The position numbers and the translations under genes are program-made. From assembly GCA_017509245.1 (NCBI GenBank), contig JAFWQC010000025.1, positions 20,808 through 84,807 on the forward strand: 64,000 bases of DNA, given 5' to 3'. Below are positions 35,379 through 44,484 of this stretch, one piece after another. Numbering within the stretch: position 1 is the first letter of the stretch; every line of letters begins with the position of its first letter. Under the pieces are notes generated by a model. It searched no databases, was not told the DNA's origin, and saw only the letters and a program-made list of their open reading frames with translations. The DNA comes from Clostridiales bacterium (GTDB lineage Bacteria; Bacillota; Clostridia; Saccharofermentanales; Saccharofermentanaceae).

Positions 35379-38075
35379 ATGAGTACACTCCTTCTTGTTG
35401 ACGGCAATTCGATTATAAACAGAGCATATTATGCCGTAATCGGCAGGGCTCCGATGACTGCTCCTGACGGAACACCCACCGGTGCCGTTAACGGATTCTT
35501 TAATTCCGTTCTCGGTGTCATGAAGGAATATAATCCTGATTTCATGTGCGTTCTTTTCGACAGGAAGGAGCCCACATTCAGGCATAAGATGAGCGATGAA
35601 TATAAGGCTAACCGTAAGGGAATGCCTGACGATCTTGCTGCGCAGATGCCGGTCGTAAAGAACATGCTGGACCTTTATGGCATAAAGCGCATGGAACTCG
35701 CCGGATATGAGGCTGATGACCTTATCGGAACATTGTCAAAGCAGGGCGAAGAGCAGGGCATGGATGTTTATATATTCTCGGGAGACCACGATGATTTCCA
35801 GCTGATCTCTGATAAGGTATCTGTCATCATGCCGCAGTCCGGAAAGGGCAAAGAACCCAGGATACTATATGACCGCAAGATGTTTGAGGATACTTACGGT
35901 GTTAAGCCTGAGGTATTTGTTCAGGTAAAGGCTCTCATGGGCGATAATTCCGATAACATCAAGGGCGTTGAGAAAGTAGGCGAGAAGACCGCTTTCAAGC
36001 TGATCGCAGACTATGGTTCTTGTGAGAATGTAATCAATAATGCCGATAAGCTTTCTCCTGCTCTCAGTGAGAGAGTTAAGGCATCGACTGATCTTCTTGC
36101 TTTGAACATTAAACTCTGCACTATCGACCGTGAGTCACCTGTTCCTTTTAATGCTGATGAATCAGCATATCCTTCGGATTCAAGAGACCTTCCTGCTTTG
36201 TCAGGTGTGCTTAACCGTCTTGCATTAAGATCTTTGATCAAGAAACTCGATCTGGATAATGTTAAGCCTGCCGGTTTTGAGCCTGCGGAAGATGTTGATG
36301 AGTTCTTGGCAGGCATTGCAAAGGACGTAGAGTCCGTGCTTAAGGCAGGGATAAAGGTCAACCGTGAAGTACCGTCCTCAATTGAACTTTCAGATCTTAA
36401 TCTCGGTATAGATTTTGTGGATATTTCTTCAGGCGTAAAAGTTCTTCTTCTTGACTGGAGCTCGAAAATTGCCTACGCGGTTGATCCCGAAGCGTTTAAT
36501 AAGCTCGTATCGGGCAAGTCTTTTATTCCTGCAGCTTATGAATATAAGGACAGATCAAAGTATCTAAAGGCTCCTTTAAAGGCCGTTGATACTGTCTTTG
36601 ATGTCGAGATCGCAGGCTATGTTCTGAATATCTTATCCGGCAAGCCCGATCTTCAGAGGCTTTATGAAAGCGTAATCAAGGCTGCATTCCCTGTTGAGGA
36701 GAAGAAGGGCCCTGTTAAACAGTTATCTTTGTTTGACGAGATAATCGAAGATGACGGCTCTTCCAAGCTTGAGGAATGTGCAGCAAAGCTTCTTGCCGTT
36801 ACAGCAATCGCAAGAGCAATGTCCAGGGACATCGAAAATGATCCTGATCTGAAAAAGCTTCTTTATGAGATCGAATTCCCGCTTGTCATAACGCTTGATA
36901 AGATCGAGCGTAACGGCATGCATGTGTCAGGCGACAGGCTTGACGAGCTTCACAGCGAATACACAAAGCGTCTTGAAGACATCAGCGCACGCGTTTTCGA
37001 TGCATGCGGAACGGAATTTAATATCGGCTCTCCCAAGCAGCTTGCAGATGTTTTATATGGTGAGAAATATCTGAATCTTCCTTCGGGCAAGAAGGGCAAG
37101 AGCGGGGATTATTCGACCGGCATTGATGAGCTTAACAGATTAAGGAAATACTCTCCTGCTATCGATTACATTATTAAATACCGTGAGTTGTCAAAGCTTG
37201 ATTCCACTTATGCAGTCGGATTAAAGCGCGCCATTAAGAGCGATTCCAGGATCCATACGACATTTACACAGGCAATGACAAACACCGGCAGACTCTCATC
37301 AACCGAGCCAAACCTTCAGAACATACCCGTAAGGACTGAAGAAGGATCCCGTTTACGTGAGGCATTCACCGCTGAAGAAGGTAAGATACTGGTCGATGCA
37401 GACTATTCACAGATCGAATTAAGACTTCTTGCCGCATTGAGCGGAGATGAAGTCATGTGTTCGGCATTTAACGAAGGTGAGGATATCCACAAAAGGACTG
37501 CTGCCAAGATCTACGGTGTAACTGAAGATATGGTCACACATAAGATGAGGGCGACAGCCAAGACAGTCAACTTCAGTATCATCTATGGTATTTCCGATTA
37601 TGGTCTTGCAACGGATCTCGGCATCGGTTACAAGGAAGCAGCTGAACTCATTAAAGAATATAACAACCAGTTTCCGGGCGTTACGTCTTATCTGGAGATG
37701 CTCAGGAATTCCGGTGAAGAGAAGGGCTATGCGGTTACCATGTATGGCAGGAAGAGGATATTGAACGAACTCAAGAGCCAGAACCGCAATATCAAGAATT
37801 TCGGTTACAGAGCCGCAATGAATACACCTATTCAGGGTACGGCAGCAGATATTATCAAGATCGCTATGAACCGTGTTATCAAAGCTCTGGAAGAAAAGCT
37901 TCCGGGTGCAAAGCTTGTCATGCAGGTGCACGACGAGCTCATATGCGAATGTGATATCAACGATAAGGATCTTTGCGCATCCATCTTGAAGAGTGAGATG
38001 GAAGCGGCGGCTTCATTAAATGTTCCGCTTTTGGCAGAGGTTGGATTCGGAAAGGATTGGCTGGAAGCAAAGTAA
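35379..38075 (+). CDS. polA: DNA polymerase I, proofreading domain degenerate
   Basis: Repair and Okazaki-fragment processing polymerase, 898 residues. The 5'-3' exonuclease (about 1-290) shows DGNSIINRAYYA at the start and the metal-site GDHDDFQL segment. The middle domain keeps the fold (FDVEIAGYVLNIL) but lacks the DxE catalytic motif (reads GIDFVD), so 3'-5' proofreading is probably lost, as in Bacillus and Thermus. The polymerase domain has Asp675 in VDADYSQIELR and the VHDE motif with Asp852-Glu853. Its stop overlaps the coaE start by one base. Confidence 0.95.
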   Translation: MSTLLLVDGNSIINRAYYAVIGRAPMTAPDGTPTGAVNGFFNSVLGVMKEYNPDFMCVLFDRKEPTFRHKMSDEYKANRKGMPDDLAAQMPVVKNMLDLYGIKRMELAGYEADDLIGTLSKQGEEQGMDVYIFSGDHDDFQLISDKVSVIMPQSGKGKEPRILYDRKMFEDTYGVKPEVFVQVKALMGDNSDNIKGVEKVGEKTAFKLIADYGSCENVINNADKLSPALSERVKASTDLLALNIKLCTIDRESPVPFNADESAYPSDSRDLPALSGVLNRLALRSLIKKLDLDNVKPAGFEPAEDVDEFLAGIAKDVESVLKAGIKVNREVPSSIELSDLNLGIDFVDISSGVKVLLLDWSSKIAYAVDPEAFNKLVSGKSFIPAAYEYKDRSKYLKAPLKAVDTVFDVEIAGYVLNILSGKPDLQRLYESVIKAAFPVEEKKGPVKQLSLFDEIIEDDGSSKLEECAAKLLAVTAIARAMSRDIENDPDLKKLLYEIEFPLVITLDKIERNGMHVSGDRLDELHSEYTKRLEDISARVFDACGTEFNIGSPKQLADVLYGEKYLNLPSGKKGKSGDYSTGIDELNRLRKYSPAIDYIIKYRELSKLDSTYAVGLKRAIKSDSRIHTTFTQAMTNTGRLSSTEPNLQNIPVRTEEGSRLREAFTAEEGKILVDADYSQIELRLLAALSGDEVMCSAFNEGEDIHKRTAAKIYGVTEDMVTHKMRATAKTVNFSIIYGISDYGLATDLGIGYKEAAELIKEYNNQFPGVTSYLEMLRNSGEEKGYAVTMYGRKRILNELKSQNRNIKNFGYRAAMNTPIQGTAADIIKIAMNRVIKALEEKLPGAKLVMQVHDELICECDINDKDLCASILKSEMEAAASLNVPLLAEVGFGKDWLEAK

Positions 38076-38680
38076 TGTTTGTATTAGGTATTACAGGCGG
38101 TATAGGAAGCGGAAAGAGTACTGTAAGCGCACTGCTTGCAGAAAGAGGCCTGCTTGTCCTTGATGCTGATGAGATATCAAGAGCAGTGACCGGGCCCGGC
38201 GGAAGAGCTATGCCGGAGATTGCTGCGACCTTCGGAAATAAAGTAGTCACTTCTGCAGGTGCGCTCAACAGACGCGTTATGTCTGACATCGCTTTCGGTG
38301 ATAAGAAGAAGCTTGATGACTTGAGCACGATCATTCACAGACATGTTTTCGAGCAGATCGAAGACACGCTTAAGAAAGAGAAGGATAAGGGTTCCAAGTG
38401 CGTTGTGCTCGATGTACCGATCCCCGTAATCAGATTCCGCGAATTATGCAATCAGATCTGGGTCGTTACCTGTGACAAGGATGTGCGGCTTGCAAGACTT
38501 CAGAAGCGCGGAATGGATAAGGATGAGGCAGAGCGCAGGATCGCTGTTCAGATGACGGATGATGAATACTGCGAGCTTGGTGATCACGCGATCGATAATT
38601 CCTGGGATCTTGATGATCTTAAGGATAAGGTCGAAGTATTGATCCGCGAGCAGCTTTATGAGAGAGGTATCAGGATATGA
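38075..38680 (+). CDS. coaE: Dephospho-CoA kinase
   Basis: Last step of coenzyme A synthesis: phosphorylates the ribose 3'-OH of dephospho-CoA. 201 residues, usual size. Walker A GGIGSGKST at about 8-16, then LDADEISRAV (catalytic Asp region) near 32-41 and DVPIP near 113. Start is ATG 38075, sharing a base with the polA stop (TAATG); the TTG further upstream would lie inside polA. polA-coaE linkage is common in Firmicutes. It overlaps the next gene by 4 bp. Confidence 0.93.
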   Translation: MFVLGITGGIGSGKSTVSALLAERGLLVLDADEISRAVTGPGGRAMPEIAATFGNKVVTSAGALNRRVMSDIAFGDKKKLDDLSTIIHRHVFEQIEDTLKKEKDKGSKCVVLDVPIPVIRFRELCNQIWVVTCDKDVRLARLQKRGMDKDEAERRIAVQMTDDEYCELGDHAIDNSWDLDDLKDKVEVLIREQLYERGIRI

Positions 38681-39051
38681 ACATCAGCGCCGTTATAACT
38701 GCATCAGTCTTTCTCCTGATATCCATTGCCGCACTGGTGTTCCTTTTTGTAGGAAATACGCCTTTTGCGAGAGGCACATACAGGAAATTCTACAGGGCAT
38801 CCTGCGGTGTTTATATTTCAGGAGCTCTGCTCGTGCTGATCTTAACGATCGTAATGCAGGGGCTCCCGGTCATCTTTGTCGTTATATCAGATGTAACGAT
38901 AATGTTTGTTTTTGCATTTACTGTTGGTCTTATCTATTTCATGACCAGGTCTATAGTTGAGGCGGCTGATAAAGCCGGGAAAAAGAATGAGCCTGAAAGC
39001 GAAGAAAGAAACGAAAGCAAAGAAAGTAAAGACACTAACGGCACACAGTAA
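38677..39051 (+). CDS. Small membrane protein, unknown
   Basis: 124 residues. Three hydrophobic segments (about 5-27, 43-66 and 68-90) are followed by a strongly charged Lys/Glu/Ser tail of about 30 residues. ATG overlaps the coaE stop (ATGA). No family recognised. Its 3' end overlaps the next gene by 65 bp. Confidence 0.6.
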   Translation: MNISAVITASVFLLISIAALVFLFVGNTPFARGTYRKFYRASCGVYISGALLVLILTIVMQGLPVIFVVISDVTIMFVFAFTVGLIYFMTRSIVEAADKAGKKNEPESEERNESKESKDTNGTQ

Positions 39052-39685
39052 AAAACGTGTTGTCCTTAAGGTCTTTCTGATACTGGTGATCCTTGGCATC
39101 ATTGGGTTATTTGCTGCGGCGCTTATGAATAACCACATGATCAACAGTTCAAAGCCATATCTTTATTCCATGGAGGATTTTGAAGAGTATGCTGCATCTT
39201 CAGGCTGTCATTATGAAGCTGCGATCCTTTTAGGATGCGGAGTATATAAGGACGGCACTCCGACGCCGATGCTCGCAGACAGGATCCGTACTGCTGCATT
39301 GGTCTATAAGACAGGCAGTGTTGACTATATCCTTGTAAGCGGCGACAGCGAAAAGCCCGAAAAGTACGATGAGGTCGGCTGCATGAAGTCTATGCTGCTC
39401 GAACTTGGTGTTCCGGAAGATGACATTATATGTGACGGGCTGGGGCTTTGTACTTACGATACGATGCTCAGGGCAAGTACTATATTCAAGGTAAAGTCTG
39501 CTGTAGTCGTAACGACGGGTTTTCATTGTGCTCGCTCTGTTTACGACAGCCACCGGTTCGGTATAGAATCTGTAGGTGTAGAAGCGATCAATTCCGGTTA
39601 TGTTATCCGACAGAATAATTACTACAGGGAATTCATTGCCCGCGCTAAAGATTATTTGTTTACACTGATAAAGCCCGGCGCTTGA
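38987..39685 (+). CDS. SanA/YdcF-like (DUF218) membrane-anchored protein
   Basis: 232 residues: basic N terminus, one membrane anchor near 25-45, then a DUF218 domain with LLGCGVYKDGTPTPMLADR near 80-98, SGDSE near 117 and TTGFHCARSV near 180. SanA-type proteins influence envelope permeability and vancomycin resistance; the biochemical activity is not firmly known. The start is uncertain: ATG 38987 is used here, and a TTG at 38957 would add 10 residues. It overlaps the previous gene, suggesting coupling. Confidence 0.75.
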   Translation: MSLKAKKETKAKKVKTLTAHSKKRVVLKVFLILVILGIIGLFAAALMNNHMINSSKPYLYSMEDFEEYAASSGCHYEAAILLGCGVYKDGTPTPMLADRIRTAALVYKTGSVDYILVSGDSEKPEKYDEVGCMKSMLLELGVPEDDIICDGLGLCTYDTMLRASTIFKVKSAVVVTTGFHCARSVYDSHRFGIESVGVEAINSGYVIRQNNYYREFIARAKDYLFTLIKPGA

Positions 39686-39720
39686 TTTTTTGCGCTTAAT
39701 GTTTTTATGAGGAGCGTTTT

Positions 39721-40287
39721 ATGAACGGGAACGGTACTAAGAGATTACCAACATATATAGGCGGGATCTTTGCCGTCATAGCAGGCCTGTTCTTTGTTCT
39801 GATGCCGGAGGTATCTTCAGGTTTTATCGGCATAATGTTCGGCGTTATCCTCTTTGTTGCAGGACTCTCTGAAGTGATCGGCTACATCATATCGATCAAG
39901 CAGTTCAGGGAAGAGAATTACGGCAAGGCCGCGGGCGCTGAGATCGTTCTCGTTTATTCCGTGATCATAATGGCATTGGGAGTTTTCTTCCTTCTTAAGC
40001 CGGATACAGTCCTGCAGCTTCTTACAATGATCGTCGGGTTCTTCTTCCTGATCGACGGCATCGTTAAGCTCAGACAGGAAATGTTCATGTTTAATAAGAC
40101 AGATCTTTACAGCTGGGCGCTTTTATTCCTTGCGATTCTCCTGATCGCCGCGGGTATCGTGCTGCTCGTGAATCCTTTTGACGGCACCAGAAACGTTATC
40201 GTATTCTCCGGCATATCCTTTATAATCAGCGGCTGTGAGGCTATATTCCTCGGCATCGTACGGCGGAATGACAGTAAAAACCCGTAA
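39721..40287 (+). CDS. HdeD/DUF308-family membrane protein
   Basis: 188 residues with six predicted membrane helices arranged as three hairpins, the DUF308/HdeD layout (GGIFAVIAGLFFVLMP, IMALGVFFLLKPD and LLIAAGIVLLVNP repeats). Members are linked to acid or other stress in enterobacteria; the function here is unknown. GAGGAGCG precedes the ATG. The stop codon lies inside the stem of the terminator at 40279. Confidence 0.75.
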   Translation: MNGNGTKRLPTYIGGIFAVIAGLFFVLMPEVSSGFIGIMFGVILFVAGLSEVIGYIISIKQFREENYGKAAGAEIVLVYSVIIMALGVFFLLKPDTVLQLLTMIVGFFFLIDGIVKLRQEMFMFNKTDLYSWALLFLAILLIAAGIVLLVNPFDGTRNVIVFSGISFIISGCEAIFLGIVRRNDSKNP

Positions 40288-40316
40288 AGGTTTTGTCCTT
40301 CACGGGTTGATTTTTG
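40279..40316 (+). terminator. Terminator after the DUF308 gene
   Basis: AACCCGTAAAGG (40279-40290) pairs with CCTTCACGGGTT (40297-40308), one mismatch, followed by GATTTTT. It includes the stop codon of the gene and ends the polA operon, convergent with ychF. Confidence 0.8.
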
Positions 40317-40345
40317 TTTGTTTTATCCGTTCTCGAAAAGTGTTA

Positions 40346-41440
40346 TCAGACGTTAAATCTGAATACTACAACGTCTCCGTCCTTCATGACGTATTCTTTG
40401 CCTTCTGATCTTACAAGGCCCTTTTCCTTAGCAGCATTATATGTGCCGTTAGCAATGAGGTCATCGTAGGAAACGACTTCGGCTCTGATGAAGCCTCTTT
40501 CAAAGTCTGAGTGGATCTTTCCTGCTGCCTGGGGTGCCTTGGTGCCTTTCTTTATAGTCCATGCTCTGACTTCTTTGGGACCAGCCGTAAGGAAGGAGAT
40601 AAGACCGAGAAGTGTATAGGAAGCATTGATCATCTTATCAAGACCTGCGCTCTCAATGCCCAGGTCTTCAAGGAACATCTCACGGTCTTCAGGAGAGAGC
40701 TCGCCTAATTCCTCTTCGATCTTTGCAGAGATGACTACAACTCCGGAACCTTCTTTATCTGCAATTTCTCTTACAGTTTTAACGTAAGGGATCTCTTCTT
40801 CCTTCTTAATATCATCTTCTGCGATATTTGCACAGTAAAGGACCGGCTTCATTGAGATGAGCTGAAGATCCTTTGTATATTCCTGCTCATCTTCTTCAAA
40901 TGTTAAAGTTCTTGCGGATTTGCCTTCGGCGAGGCATTCATAGATCTTCTCATAAACAGCGAGTTCTTTTGCAAAAGCTTTGTCTCCGCCTTTCATCATC
41001 TTCTTAGTACGGTCGATGCGCTTTTCCATTATCTCGAGGTCAGAGAGGATGAGCTCTACGTCGATCGTAGCGATGTCTCCGGCAGGGTCAGCATGACCGT
41101 TTACGTGGATTACGTCAGGATCGTCGAAGCATCTTACAACGTGTACGATGGCATCACATTCCCTGATGTTGGAAAGGAACTTATTGCCCAGACCTTCGCC
41201 CTTGGAAGCGCCTGCAACAAGACCTGCGATATCAACGAATTCGACGACAGCAGGTGTATATTTCTCCGGATTATAGATCTCAGCTAGTTTATCAAGTCTT
41301 TTATCCGGAACAGAGACAACACCGACGTTAGGTTCGATGGTGCAGAAAGGGTAGTTTGCTGCTTCGGCGCCTGCTCTTGTTATTGCATTGAAAAGTGTGC
41401 TCTTACCGACATTAGGAAGTCCTACGATACCAAGCTTCAT
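40346..41440 (-). CDS. ychF: Ribosome-associated ATPase YchF (OLA1 family)
   Basis: Obg-family P-loop protein that prefers ATP and binds ribosomes; linked to redox and stress responses. 364 residues. G1 GLPNVGKST at 6-14, a switch region with [24 protein letters not shown] (G3) near 69, and the C-terminal TGS domain (about 280-362) with [25 protein letters not shown]. The specificity motif is not NKxD, as expected for this ATP-preferring family. Monocistronic, divergent from comM. Confidence 0.95.
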   Translation of the reverse strand: MKLGIVGLPNVGKSTLFNAITRAGAEAANYPFCTIEPNVGVVSVPDKRLDKLAEIYNPEKYTPAVVEFVDIAGLVAGASKGEGLGNKFLSNIRECDAIVHVVRCFDDPDVIHVNGHADPAGDIATIDVELILSDLEIMEKRIDRTKKMMKGGDKAFAKELAVYEKIYECLAEGKSARTLTFEEDEQEYTKDLQLISMKPVLYCANIAEDDIKKEEEIPYVKTVREIADKEGSGVVVISAKIEEELGELSPEDREMFLEDLGIESAGLDKMINASYTLLGLISFLTAGPKEVRAWTIKKGTKAPQAAGKIHSDFERGFIRAEVVSYDDLIANGTYNAAKEKGLVRSEGKEYVMKDGDVVVFRFNV

Positions 41441-41472
41441 GTTTCCACCTCTAAATCTGATTTTGCCTCAAT

Positions 41473-41481
41473 ATTTTAGCA
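41473..41481 (-). promoter_or_regulatory. Extended -10 promoter of ychF
   Basis: Minus strand TGCTAAAAT (TAAAAT at plus 41473-41478, TG at 41480-41481), 33 bp before the ychF start. The phased-repeat tract begins 18 bp upstream of it. Confidence 0.55.
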
Positions 41482-41498
41482 CATCCGGACGCTAATTC

Positions 41499-41650
41499 TT
41501 TGTAGGGTGTTTGTCGGATTTTGTATGGTGTTTGCAGGGTTATTTGTCGGTTTTTGTAATAATATGTCGCAATTCGTGGTTTTTGCAGGAAATCCTGTCG
41601 GTTTTTGACGGGGGAATTTGCAGGTATTTTGTACTGATATTTTGTTTTTG
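41499..41650 (+). repeat. Helically phased TTTGnnGG motif array between ychF and comM
   Basis: G/T-rich, C-poor tract in which TTTG-like tetramers start at 41499, 41510, 41520, 41531, 41543, 41553, 41563 (TATG), 41573 (TTCG), 41582, 41594 (CCTG), 41604, 41617, 41628 and 41641, mostly 10-12 bp apart. Seven copies continue as TTTGnnGG (TTTGTAGG, TTTGTCGG twice, TTTGCAGG three times, TTTGACGG) and one as CCTGTCGG. No gene is credible here: the minus-strand open frame through it is low-complexity. The spacing of about one helical turn suggests curved DNA or multiple protein sites on one face. Function unknown. Confidence 0.7.
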
Positions 41651-41685
41651 AAGACGCTATCCTAACTGTAAAAGGAGGGGATAAC

Positions 41686-43206
41686 ATGGCTTCAAAACCC
41701 AACATCGTACGTATATATTCCTGCTTTACCACCGGCACTGAATCCACGGTTTCTTTGATTGAAGTTTCCATCTCGCCGGGCATACCGACTTTCTCGGTCA
41801 TTGGTCTTTGTGACTCATCGATAAGAGAATCACAAGGACGGTTAAGATCGGCTTTTAAATCCACCGGCTTTAACATGCCAAAGGGTCATATTACGGTCGG
41901 TATCAGTCCTGCTTATATGCGTAAGGCCGGATCAGGCTTTGACCTGCCGATGGCTCTTGGCATACTTTTCGCATCCGGGCAATTATATCTGCCTGAAGGA
42001 GCTAAGATATTTGCTGAAGGCGAATTGACTTTGAGCGGCGATCTTAAAGGGACACCCGGTTCATGTATCAGGCTTAAGACGGTCCGTGATATGGATTTCG
42101 ATTACAGGCTTATTCCTGCGGGCGAAGCGTCAAGTGCGGGTCTGGCCGGTTTTAAGGGTCAGGCGGTAAACAGTCTTTCCGAACTAACAGATATTTTCGA
42201 TAACAACAGTTATTGTGAGCAGGATTTCAGCTTTACTAATGACACATGCGGGGATGATTTTATTGACATATCCATGCTAAAAGGGCAGGAGAAGGCCAAG
42301 AGAGCTTTGCTGATATGTGCTTCAGGATTTCATAATATCCTTCTAATGGGGAGTCCGGGGTCGGGAAAGACTATGGCGGGCAAGATCCTTTCCGGCATAA
42401 TGCCGAAGCTGAGTCCGGGCGAATTGTCTGATGTTTATTCTTTAAATGAGCTTATCGGCGGCGAAGCAGAAAAGATCAGTGATAACAGACCTGTAAGGAT
42501 AGTCGGACCTGGAATTACCGTAAGCAAGCTGCTTGGTGATTCAGTATCCGTTACTCCGGGTGAACTTGCTCTGGCAAATCACGGGATCCTGTTTGCTGAT
42601 GAATTTCCTTTGTATAAGACGGAGGTTATCGATTTTTTGAGAAAACCTCTGGAAGAACGTAAGGTCAATCTTGTAAGGCGCGGCACCCTTTATTCCTTTG
42701 ATAGTAATTTTATCTTCTTAGGTACAGGCAACCCCTGTAAATGCGGGCTTTTATATGAAAAGGGAAGTAAATGCAGGTGTTCGGCATCCGAGATCAAAAG
42801 GTATCTTTCAAAGATCAATGGTCCGTTTCTTGAGAGGATCGACCTTTTTAGCGAGATGAGGACAATATCTGGTAAGGATATGGCTTCTATCTACACTGAT
42901 AAAGATGAATGCGAGAGTCTAAAGTACAGGGATATAGTTCAGGGTTGCTGGGATAAGCAATACAGCAGATATGGAGCAGGCTTTCTTAATGCCACATTTC
43001 CTGAGGATAACATAAAGGATTCCATGAGGATACCGGATAAAGTCATCAGATACGCGTCGGAACTGTCTGAGAAGGGTTTCTTTTCCGCGCGCGGATTTAC
43101 AAGGATATTAAGAGTTGCAAGAACAATTGCTGACATCGATGGCGCTGAGGATGTATCCGAAGATGATGTATCTGAAGCATCACAATACAGACTGAGAGGG
43201 TTTTGA
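41686..43206 (+). CDS. comM: ComM/YifB-family Mg-chelatase-like AAA+ ATPase
   Basis: 506 residues. The N-terminal Lon-S5-like domain (about 1-165, with FSVIGLCDSSIRESQGRLRSA) precedes an AAA+ Mg-chelatase-type domain with Walker A GSPGSGKT near 222, Walker B GILFADE near 300 and GTGNPCKCG near 345; the last 100 residues are the Mg_chelatase C domain. In Gram-negative competence ComM is a helicase for branch migration during transformation. Strong AAAAGGAGGGG ribosome site. dprA follows after 1 bp, supporting a role in DNA uptake or recombination. Confidence 0.9.
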   Translation: MASKPNIVRIYSCFTTGTESTVSLIEVSISPGIPTFSVIGLCDSSIRESQGRLRSAFKSTGFNMPKGHITVGISPAYMRKAGSGFDLPMALGILFASGQLYLPEGAKIFAEGELTLSGDLKGTPGSCIRLKTVRDMDFDYRLIPAGEASSAGLAGFKGQAVNSLSELTDIFDNNSYCEQDFSFTNDTCGDDFIDISMLKGQEKAKRALLICASGFHNILLMGSPGSGKTMAGKILSGIMPKLSPGELSDVYSLNELIGGEAEKISDNRPVRIVGPGITVSKLLGDSVSVTPGELALANHGILFADEFPLYKTEVIDFLRKPLEERKVNLVRRGTLYSFDSNFIFLGTGNPCKCGLLYEKGSKCRCSASEIKRYLSKINGPFLERIDLFSEMRTISGKDMASIYTDKDECESLKYRDIVQGCWDKQYSRYGAGFLNATFPEDNIKDSMRIPDKVIRYASELSEKGFFSARGFTRILRVARTIADIDGAEDVSEDDVSEASQYRLRGF

Positions 43207-43207
43207 C

Positions 43208-44446
43208 ATGTATGGACAGGATACTAAGCTAAGTGACTTTTTCTATTCGGCAATGATGCTGAATACGGACATGAATTACAGAACGTATGCGGACTTAAAA
43301 GAGAATAAGGCTGTTCAGAACTACAGGGATCTTTCTGATGAGCATATTCTTGACAGGATAATCAGCGGAGATTACGACCTTAAGCCTGAGACTGTAAATA
43401 AGATCAAGAAACTAAAAGATTCCTACGGCAGGATCATGAAGATAACGCAAAAATATAAGAAAATAGCCGAAGAAAATAGTATAAAAGTCGTTTCATGTCT
43501 TGAGAGAAGATACCCTTATAACTGGAAAGTCTTAAGCGGAATGCCGAAGGTGTTTTACTACCGTGGCAATTACAGCGTTATCGATTCAATGACCTTAAGC
43601 GGTTCGGTGGCTGTGGTGGGATCCAGAAATGCGAGTAAATACGCGCTTTATGCGACTGAGCAGATATGTAATGAACTTGGAACTAAAGGCATTACAGTAG
43701 TTTCAGGCATGGCTTATGGAATCGACAGGCATGCGCATATTGCTTCAGTAAAGACACCAGGGTCAACTGTTGCCGTGCTTGCGGGAGGTGCCGATAATAT
43801 CTATCCTCCTGCAAACAGGGATGTTTACGATGCGATCTGTGCTGAAGGTGTCGTCATTTCCGAGATGCCTCCGGGTCAAACGCCGCTGCGTAATTACTTT
43901 CCGTCACGTAACAGGCTTATTGCCGGGCTTTCAGACTGCACGCTGATCATGGAAGCCGGTGCCGTGTCCGGCACACTTCATACCGCTTCATTTGCTGCCG
44001 CTCAGGGTAAAGAGGTTTTCGTGCTCCCGAATAATATTTACTATGAGAATGCTATGGGCGGATTAAAGCTGTTGGAAGACGGCGGAAATGTGCTTCTTAA
44101 TTCCGAGAGTGTCATAGACGGTGTGGCACGTTCTGTGATGTATAAGCGCATCGGAATGGGATGCTCCGCCGAATTATGTTTTCGCGATAATGATGAAAAT
44201 GTATTCGAAGATGAAGCAAATATAGGCGTTTTGAGGGAACTTGCCAAGCTCAAACCAGAGGCTCTGACTGACGATAACTGGAAGATCCTTATTAAGGATG
44301 CTCTTACGCTTAAGCCGCTTTGCGCAGATGATCTGTGCGTCATGACATCGCTTCCTTTTTACAAAGTATCAAAATTGTTGACAGAACTTGAACTTAATGG
44401 GACAGTATGTCAGGAGAAGGGGAAGTATTCGTTGACATTTGTATAA
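43208..44446 (+). CDS. dprA: DNA-processing protein DprA/Smf
   Basis: Loads RecA on incoming single-stranded DNA in transformation. 412 residues: an N-terminal helical/SAM-like part (to about 100), then the Rossmann DprA domain with GSRNASKYA near 138, SGMAYGID near 165, LAGGADNIYPPAN near 195 and FPSRNRLIAGLSD near 237, and a C-terminal winged helix (about 355-410). The usual VPGN segment reads LPNNIYYENAMGG, a modest deviation. Follows comM by 1 bp. Confidence 0.92.
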   Translation: MYGQDTKLSDFFYSAMMLNTDMNYRTYADLKENKAVQNYRDLSDEHILDRIISGDYDLKPETVNKIKKLKDSYGRIMKITQKYKKIAEENSIKVVSCLERRYPYNWKVLSGMPKVFYYRGNYSVIDSMTLSGSVAVVGSRNASKYALYATEQICNELGTKGITVVSGMAYGIDRHAHIASVKTPGSTVAVLAGGADNIYPPANRDVYDAICAEGVVISEMPPGQTPLRNYFPSRNRLIAGLSDCTLIMEAGAVSGTLHTASFAAAQGKEVFVLPNNIYYENAMGGLKLLEDGGNVLLNSESVIDGVARSVMYKRIGMGCSAELCFRDNDENVFEDEANIGVLRELAKLKPEALTDDNWKILIKDALTLKPLCADDLCVMTSLPFYKVSKLLTELELNGTVCQEKGKYSLTFV

Positions 44447-44474
44447 TGATGATATATTTTTAATTAAAAATATA
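44432..44474 (+). promoter_or_regulatory. Candidate topA promoter with a 22-bp A/T palindrome
   Basis: TTGACA (44432-44437) lies within the dprA end. A perfect 22-bp A/T-only palindrome runs from 44453 to 44474, and its left arm offers TATATT or TATTTT 15-17 bp after TTGACA. The palindrome ends 10 bp before ATG 44485. It could be a supercoiling-sensitive promoter or a weak hairpin; both are inference. Confidence 0.4.
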
Positions 44475-44484
44475 GGGAGCACTT

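Noticed and set aside
41499..41650. Possible CRISPR array or VNTR
   Set aside because: Units are 10-12 bp and degenerate, with no separate repeat and spacer lengths and no cas genes in the window.
41451..41876. Minus-strand open frame of 141 codons through the phased-repeat tract
   Set aside because: It is antisense to the comM start, its C-terminal half is the low-complexity translation of the repeat tract, and it has no ribosome site. The non-coding explanation is better.
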